Shown in pieces: positions 7,284 through 11,301 of a DNA stretch of 11,301 nucleotides. Source of the DNA: Hyphomicrobiales bacterium. GTDB lineage: Bacteria > Pseudomonadota > Alphaproteobacteria > Rhizobiales > Beijerinckiaceae. Below the pieces are notes generated by a model that searched no databases, was not told the DNA's origin, and was given only the letters and a program-made list of their open reading frames with translations. The stretch lies in assembly GCA_028290085.1 (NCBI GenBank), contig JAQGKN010000154.1, positions 1 to 11,301 on the forward strand. Reading direction: 5' to 3'. The first letter of the stretch is position 1. Every line of letters begins with the position of its first letter. The position numbers were made by a program, and so were the translations under genes.

Positions 7284-7305
7284 GTGTCGCGCCCGGGCAC
7301 GGAAG
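7277..7305 (-). promoter_or_regulatory. Candidate promoter for hemC-hemD, sharing its -10 box
   Basis: On the minus strand, CTTCCG (7300-7305) and CTATAG (7277-7282) are 17 bp apart. The -10 box is the same palindrome used by the candidate tsaD promoter. Initiation near 7270 would give a leader of about 28 bases with the GAGG ribosome site. The -35 box matches the consensus CTTGAC only in its first three bases, so confidence is limited. Confidence 0.4.
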
Positions 7306-7331
7306 AGCGGCCCTTCGCAGAAAACGAGATC

Positions 7332-8390
7332 ATGCGCGTCCTTGGAATTGAAACCACTTGCGACGAAACGGCCGCCTCTGTCGTCGGCCTGTCTGCGTCG
7401 GGTCATGGGGACATTCTCTCCAACGAAGTGATGAGCCAGATTGCCGAGCATGCGGCCTATGGCGGCGTGGTGCCCGAGATCGCGGCCCGCGCCCATGTGG
7501 AGGTGCTCGACCGCCTCGTCGAACGGGCGGTGCGCGCGTCCGGCGTCAAGCTGAAGAATCTCGACGCGATCGCGGCGGCGGCTGGACCGGGCCTCATCGG
7601 TGGCGTGATCGTCGGCCTCACCTTCGGCAAAGCGCTGGCCCTGGCGATTGGAAAGCCATTTATTGCGGTCAATCACCTGGAGGCTCACGCGCTGACGGCG
7701 CGGCTGACGGACGGAATCGCCTTTCCCTATCTGCTGCTGCTCGTCTCGGGCGGTCACACGCAACTCGTCTCCGTGCGCGGCGTCGGCGATTACCGGCGGC
7801 TGGGCACGACCATCGACGACGCCATCGGGGAGGCCTTCGACAAGGTCGCCAAGATGCTGGGCCTTCCATACCCCGGCGGTCCGCAGGTCGAGAACGAGGC
7901 GATGCGCGGCGATCCCATGCGCTTCAATTTTCCCCGGCCCATGCTGCGGCGGCCGGGTGCTGATTTTTCGCTGTCGGGGTTGAAGACCGCTGTGCGGCTC
8001 GAGGCAGACCGCATCGCGCCCTTGCGGCCCGTCGATGTGGCCGATCTCTGCGCCTCGTTCCAGGCGGCGGTGGTCGATGTGATCGTCGACCGGGTGCGCG
8101 GCGCGCTGAAGGCGTTTCGCGCGGAGGATGGACATCCCACTGCACTGGTCGTGGCCGGTGGCGTTGCGGCCAACGGCTCGATCCGTCGGGCCCTGACGCG
8201 GTTTGCCGGCGAAGCGGGCCTGACGCTCATCGTGCCGCCCGTCGATCTCTGCACCGACAACGGCGCCATGATCGCCTGGACGGGAATCGAGCGCCTGCGG
8301 CTCGGCCTGACCGACGACATGACCTTCGCCGCGCGTCCGCGCTGGCCTCTCGACGTCAATGCCGAACGGGCTCACAACGGAAAGGCATGA
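7332..8390 (+). CDS. tsaD: TsaD, tRNA N6-threonylcarbamoyladenosine transferase subunit
   Basis: A 352-residue cytoplasmic ASKHA-fold protein (formerly Gcp/YgjD) that, with TsaB and TsaE, transfers threonylcarbamoyl to A37 of tRNAs reading ANN codons. Family marks are [16 protein letters not shown] at the N-terminus, the metal-binding histidines in NHLEAH (His115 and His119), [10 protein letters not shown] (136-145), [18 protein letters not shown] (161-178), VAGGVAANG (274-282), and the metal-binding Asp309 in [10 protein letters not shown]. The length is usual (E. coli 337). I chose ATG 7332 because the conserved motif begins right there. A GTG at 7284 adds 16 residues without homology-like character, and it sits directly beside the promoter's -10 box. 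The PLD-like gene follows almost immediately, so tsaD is likely the head of an operon with that gene and gpsA. Confidence 0.97.
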   Translation: MRVLGIETTCDETAASVVGLSASGHGDILSNEVMSQIAEHAAYGGVVPEIAARAHVEVLDRLVERAVRASGVKLKNLDAIAAAAGPGLIGGVIVGLTFGKALALAIGKPFIAVNHLEAHALTARLTDGIAFPYLLLLVSGGHTQLVSVRGVGDYRRLGTTIDDAIGEAFDKVAKMLGLPYPGGPQVENEAMRGDPMRFNFPRPMLRRPGADFSLSGLKTAVRLEADRIAPLRPVDVADLCASFQAAVVDVIVDRVRGALKAFRAEDGHPTALVVAGGVAANGSIRRALTRFAGEAGLTLIVPPVDLCTDNGAMIAWTGIERLRLGLTDDMTFAARPRWPLDVNAERAHNGKA

Positions 8391-8407
8391 TGGCCTGAGT
8401 GGGTTGC

Positions 8408-8989
8408 ATGGGAACGCGCCAGATGCGGCGATTGGGGCTCTTTGCCGCTCTGGCGGTCTTTTCGGCAACGCCATGGCCGCAGACTCCGGGGCCGTTTTCG
8501 CGCGAGCCGATGCTGGGCGCCGTGCGCATGTTCTATGCGCCTGAACAGGACCTCTCGCGCGTCGATATCGATCTGATTGATTCGGCCCGGCGCGAGATCG
8601 ATCTCGCTGCCTATGTGCTGACCGACAAGTCGTTCATGGATGCGCTGGTGCGGGCCGCGAAGCGCGGCGTGCGCGTGCGGCTCTACCTCCATCCCGAGCA
8701 GCCGGGCTTTCGGCGCCAGCCGGGGCAGGGGCCGTTCTGGTCGCTGATGCACACGCCCGGGGTCGTGGTGCGCTTCAAGGGCGATGGCGAGCTGATGCAT
8801 CTGAAGAGCTACCAGGTCGACCGCGCGCGGCTACGCAGCGGCTCGGCCAATTTCAGCTTTTCAGGCATGCGGCGGCAGGACAACGACCTGTTCGTGATCG
8901 ACAGCGTCGATGCGGCCAGCCATTTTGTCACGTTCTTCGAATCGCTTTGGGCGCGTCCCGATAACGAAAGACTTCAGGCCAGCCGATGA
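8408..8989 (+). CDS. Single-HKD phospholipase D-like protein, probable exported nuclease
   Basis: A protein of about 193 residues with one canonical HKD motif, HxK(x4)D(x6)GSxN: His131, Lys133, Asp138, then GSAN at 145-148. Proteins with a single HKD of this size are the Nuc/NucT-type endonucleases, which dimerise to bring two motifs together; lipases of the superfamily usually carry two. The N-terminus has charged MRR followed by LGLFAALAVFSA, which reads as a signal peptide or anchor, so the product probably acts in the periplasm. The mature part starts with a PLD-type YAPEQD segment and IDLAAYVLTDKSFMDALVRAAKRGVRVRL spread over two strands and a helix. Start is uncertain: GTG 8399, ATG 8408 and ATG 8423 are in frame, and the last has GGGAA 8 bp upstream. 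It lies close behind tsaD and its stop overlaps the gpsA start as ATGA. The substrate is unknown. Confidence 0.88.
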   Translation: MGTRQMRRLGLFAALAVFSATPWPQTPGPFSREPMLGAVRMFYAPEQDLSRVDIDLIDSARREIDLAAYVLTDKSFMDALVRAAKRGVRVRLYLHPEQPGFRRQPGQGPFWSLMHTPGVVVRFKGDGELMHLKSYQVDRARLRSGSANFSFSGMRRQDNDLFVIDSVDAASHFVTFFESLWARPDNERLQASR

Positions 8990-9987
8990 CGATTGCCGAT
9001 GCTCCCCATTCTATCGCCGTGCTCGGCGCAGGTGCCTGGGGCACGGCGCTGGCCAATGCCGCCGCGCGTCCGGGCCGCGAAGTCCTGCTCTGGGCGCGCG
9101 ACGCGAACCATGTCGCGGAGCTGGCGCGTGACCGCGAGAACAAGCGCCGTCTCCCGGGCGTTCCTCTGGCGCCCGGCGTGCAGCCCGAAGCTGATCTTTC
9201 CGCCGTGTCGCGGGCCGATATCGTGCTGGCCGTGGTGCCCGCCCAAGCGCTGCGCGATCTCTGCGGCAGGCTCACGGGCCTCGTGCGCGCCGGTGTACCG
9301 ATAGTCGTTTGCGCCAAGGGCATCGAGCGTGGCACGCATCGTCTGGTGAGCGATATCGTCGCCGAGTGCCTGCCCGGGCAGCCGGTGGCCGTATTGTCGG
9401 GCCCGAGTTTCGCCGACGATGTCGCGCGTGGCCTGCCTACTGCGGTGACGCTGGCGGCGGCGACCGAAGAGCTTGCGTCCTGGCTTTCGGGGGCGCTCGG
9501 CACGACGACTCTTCGGCTCTACCATTCGACCGACATTCGCGGCGTCGAGATCGGCGGCGCGGCGAAGAACGTTCTGGCCATTGCGTGCGGCATCGCGGCG
9601 GGGAGGGGCTTGGGGGCGAGTGCCAGCGCGGCGCTGATCGCGCGCGGCTTTTCAGAACTGGCGCGGTTCGCCGTGGCGTCGGGCGCGCGGCCGGAGACGC
9701 TGATGGGCCTTTCGGGCCTCGGCGATCTCGTGCTGACCTGCTCGTCAGTGCAGTCGCGCAACTATTCGCTGGGCTTTGCGCTGGGCCGTGGCGAGGATCT
9801 CGTCACCGCCTCGCATGGCAAGCTCGCGGAAGGAGCTTTCACCGCGCCGGTTCTCGTCGAGATGGCCGAGTCCGTGCACGTGGACATGCCGATTGCGCGC
9901 AGCGTGGCGGCGATCCTGTCGGGCGCGATCAATGTGGAAGATGCCATTGGCACCCTTCTCGCACGTCCCCAGAAAGCCGAGGGCTGA
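8986..9987 (+). CDS. gpsA: Glycerol-3-phosphate dehydrogenase [NAD(P)+]
   Basis: A 333-residue cytoplasmic enzyme that reduces dihydroxyacetone phosphate to sn-glycerol 3-phosphate for phospholipid synthesis. The N-terminal Rossmann fold carries GAGAWGTALANA (14-25). Further marks are VVPAQALR (83-90), CAKGIE with Lys111, SGPSFADDVARGLPTAV (138-154), and the catalytic lysine in EIGGAAKNVLAIACG (Lys194). The C-terminal helical domain has MGLSGLGDLVLTC (240-252), SRN (257-259) and AEGA (281-284). All are intact and the length is typical. The ATG at 8986 shares bases with the preceding TGA, which implies translational coupling to the PLD-like gene. From memory, gpsA commonly follows tsaD in related genomes, so the intervening gene is the unusual part. 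A hairpin lies 17 bp after the stop. Confidence 0.97.
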   Translation: MTIADAPHSIAVLGAGAWGTALANAAARPGREVLLWARDANHVAELARDRENKRRLPGVPLAPGVQPEADLSAVSRADIVLAVVPAQALRDLCGRLTGLVRAGVPIVVCAKGIERGTHRLVSDIVAECLPGQPVAVLSGPSFADDVARGLPTAVTLAAATEELASWLSGALGTTTLRLYHSTDIRGVEIGGAAKNVLAIACGIAAGRGLGASASAALIARGFSELARFAVASGARPETLMGLSGLGDLVLTCSSVQSRNYSLGFALGRGEDLVTASHGKLAEGAFTAPVLVEMAESVHVDMPIARSVAAILSGAINVEDAIGTLLARPQKAEG

Positions 9988-10004
9988 GGCGAGCGCTGGC
10001 TTGT

Positions 10005-10020
10005 GACGCCTCTTGGCGTC
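10005..10020. other. Perfect inverted repeat between gpsA and the EVE-domain gene
   Basis: GACGCC and GGCGTC (6 bp each) flank a TCTT loop, 17 bp after the gpsA stop. There is no T tract after it, so it would be a weak terminator. It also lies in what would be the spacer of a poor promoter-like pair, TTGTGA (10001-10006) and CTAGCG (10023-10028), 16 bp apart. An operator for the next gene is therefore an alternative. The rest of the 81-bp gap holds only the ribosome site of that gene. Confidence 0.4.
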
Positions 10021-10068
10021 CTCTAGCGTGGCGCTTGAAAAAATACGCAGATTGCAGGAGCAAATTTC

Positions 10069-10482
10069 ATGGCTCATTGGCTCGTCAAGAGCGAACCGTC
10101 CAAATGGTCGTGGGCCGATCAGGTTGCGGCCGGCGCCACTGGCACGCATTGGAACGGTGTTCGCAATCACCTCGCCAAGCAGCAGCTGATGGCGATGAAG
10201 ATCGGCGATCAAGCCTTCTTCTATCATTCCAACGAGGGCAAGGAGATCGTCGGGATCGCCGAGGTCATCAAGACCTTTTATCCCGATCCCTCCGACGAGA
10301 GCGGCAAGTTCGGCATGGTCGATTTCAAGGCCGTGAAGCCGCTGCCGAAGCCCGTGACGCTGGCTCAGGTGAAGATGACGCCAGCGCTGGCGAAAATGTC
10401 GCTGGTGACCTCCATGCGGCTGTCGGTGCAGCCCGTCACCGACGCGGAATGGAAGCTTGTCTGCAAGATGGGCGGCCTCTGA
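10069..10482 (+). CDS. EVE-domain protein (PUA-like fold, putative modified-base reader)
   Basis: A 137-residue soluble protein made of a single EVE domain. Recognition: MAHWLVKSEPSKWSW at the start, WNGVRNHLA (28-36), a central YHSNEG (52-57) with GIAEV (62-66), and the closing MRLSVQPV (116-123). EVE domains have a PUA-like fold and in other proteins bind modified bases in DNA or RNA. Whether this stand-alone form does so is not established, so I give no enzymatic role. Its length equals the usual stand-alone type. AGGAG lies 8 bp before the ATG and fixes the start. In related genomes, as I recall, such a gene often sits downstream of gpsA, sometimes with a YciI-like gene between; none is seen here. 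It abuts the convergent mutT gene with no spacer. Confidence 0.9.
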   Translation: MAHWLVKSEPSKWSWADQVAAGATGTHWNGVRNHLAKQQLMAMKIGDQAFFYHSNEGKEIVGIAEVIKTFYPDPSDESGKFGMVDFKAVKPLPKPVTLAQVKMTPALAKMSLVTSMRLSVQPVTDAEWKLVCKMGGL

Positions 10483-10884
10483 TCAGCCGATGAGGTCGAT
10501 CAGGGCCGGAATCAGCGGCTCGTCGGCAGGGGGCATGGGATAGCTGCGCAGATCGCGCGGGCGCACCCATTTCAGCGCCTGATTCTCGCGAGACATCGCG
10601 AGGCCGTCCCAGCGACGACAGACATAGAGCGGCATCAACAGGTGGAAGTCGGGATAGGCGAAGCTCGCGAAGGTGAGCGGCGCCAGGCAAGCCTCCTTCA
10701 CGGTAATGCCGAGTTCTTCATGCAATTCACGGATCAGCGAATCCTCCGGCCGCTCGCCCGGATCGACCTTGCCGCCGGGAAACTCCCAGAGGCCAGCAAG
10801 CTGCTTGCCTTCCGGGCGTTGTGCGATCAGCACGCGATTGTCGGCATCGATCAAAGCGGCGGCGACGACCAGCAGGATTTTCAC
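10483..10884 (-). CDS. mutT: MutT-type Nudix hydrolase, 8-oxo-dGTP diphosphatase
   Basis: A 133-residue cytoplasmic Nudix protein that most likely hydrolyses 8-oxo-dGTP to the monophosphate and so prevents A:T to C:G transversions. The Nudix box is complete: Gly38, five residues, Glu44, seven residues, then REL-H-EELGI (52-60), which supplies the metal-binding glutamates. The preceding VLIAQRPEGKQLAGLWEFPGGK segment, given here only as a landmark around residues 18-39, is characteristic of MutT rather than of other Nudix families. The C-terminus (KWVRPRDLRSYPMPPAD) is also MutT-like. The start is GTG 10884, with GAGGGGG about 9 bp upstream; no ATG fits better. Its stop directly abuts the EVE gene's stop on the other strand, and the sequence over the junction is the palindrome TGATCA. 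Confidence 0.93.
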   Translation of the reverse strand: MKILLVVAAALIDADNRVLIAQRPEGKQLAGLWEFPGGKVDPGERPEDSLIRELHEELGITVKEACLAPLTFASFAYPDFHLLMPLYVCRRWDGLAMSRENQALKWVRPRDLRSYPMPPADEPLIPALIDLIG

Positions 10885-10938
10885 GCTTTCAGCCCCCTCA
10901 GCACCGAGCGGACGAGCCCGGCGCTGCTGCCGTTTGGG

Positions 10939-11277
10939 CTAGACGCTGCGCGCGGCCGGCGCAAGCCTGCCGATATGAAGCTCGTCGACTCCACGGCGGA
11001 GGACTGGAGCAGGCTGGATCTCGTAGCGCTGACGCTCACTGCGGATCTGCCAGTGGTTCCAGGTTTCGTTCAGTTCCTGCATCTCGCGCTCCAGCTCCTC
11101 GCGGGATTCGCTGATGGCCAGGACGAGACATTGCGGACGGGTCTGAACGAGGGCCAGCATGCGGGCGGGGGGGTAAGCCGCCTCTTCGATTTCATGCTCA
11201 AACAGTTCAGGAACAGGTTCGGGCTTCCGTCCGGAACGCGTCTGGGTGAGGCGCGAGGCGGGTACGAACAGGGACAT
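10939..11277 (-). CDS. Unrecognised small protein, probably cut by the window edge
   Basis: I do not recognise this gene. The visible ATG at 11277 gives 112 residues: a Pro/Arg-rich linker (about 8-24), an acidic helix, a core with MLALVQTRPQCLVLAIS (40-56), and a long charged helix (57-87) that ends in SERQRYE. The composition is that of a real soluble domain rather than a chance frame. No ribosome site precedes the ATG, and the same frame stays open to the window end with ALFLGAAV directly before it. Together with SLFV after it, this would make a membrane helix. I therefore infer that the true start lies beyond the window and that the protein is membrane-anchored with a cytoplasmic or periplasmic tail. 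The stop lies 54 bp before the mutT start on the same strand, so cotranscription is possible. Confidence 0.55.
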   Translation of the reverse strand: MSLFVPASRLTQTRSGRKPEPVPELFEHEIEEAAYPPARMLALVQTRPQCLVLAISESREELEREMQELNETWNHWQIRSERQRYEIQPAPVLRRGVDELHIGRLAPAARSV

Positions 11278-11301
11278 GACAGCAGCGCCGAGAAAAAGCG
11301 C

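Noticed and set aside
7284..7331. GTG at 7284 as the tsaD start
   Set aside because: It lies immediately beside the likely -10 box and adds 16 residues before the conserved [10 protein letters not shown] start of the family.
7221..8474. A 417-codon minus-strand open frame opposite tsaD
   Set aside because: It is the mirror of tsaD, spans the divergent promoter region, and shows no recognisable domain. TsaD motifs are intact on the other strand.

Overview
The window is GC-rich chromosomal DNA whose gene content and codon use fit an alphaproteobacterium, most likely of the Hyphomicrobiales (Rhizobiales). The family cannot be fixed from the sequence alone. The basis is the argJ tail, a hemC-hemD block divergent from tsaD followed by gpsA and an EVE-domain gene, and promoter-like boxes close to the alphaproteobacterial CTTGAC-N17-CTATAT form. 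Genes are packed tightly and most of the content is housekeeping.

Left (1-811, + strand): the last 68 codons of argJ (arginine biosynthesis), then a small lipoprotein gene that appears broken by one missing G in a short G run. It abuts priA with no spacer.

Centre-left (812-5531, - strand): in transcription order, a Bug/TctC-type periplasmic solute-binding protein, a triheme periplasmic cytochrome c, and priA (replication-restart helicase). The binding protein and cytochrome form a pair separated by a GC-rich hairpin. Neither TctA/TctB transporter subunits nor a catalytic dehydrogenase subunit is present in the window, so the function of the pair is open.

Centre (5617-7242, - strand): hemC and hemD, 3 bp apart, catalyse successive steps from porphobilinogen to uroporphyrinogen III. 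The 89-bp gap to tsaD appears to hold two divergent promoters sharing one palindromic -10 box.

Right (7332-10482, + strand): tsaD (tRNA t6A synthesis), a single-HKD phospholipase D-like nuclease, and gpsA (glycerol-3-phosphate for phospholipids). The nuclease and gpsA overlap by ATGA, so the three genes look like one operon. A hairpin separates gpsA from an EVE-domain gene, which abuts the convergent mutT gene.

Right edge (10483-11301, - strand): mutT (Nudix sanitising hydrolase), preceded by an unrecognised small gene that probably continues beyond the window.

I found no RNA gene, insertion sequence, CRISPR array or attachment site. No clear novel system is visible. The points most worth a second look are the orphan binding protein/cytochrome pair, the nuclease embedded between tsaD and gpsA, the frameshifted lipoprotein and the shared hemC/tsaD promoter box.
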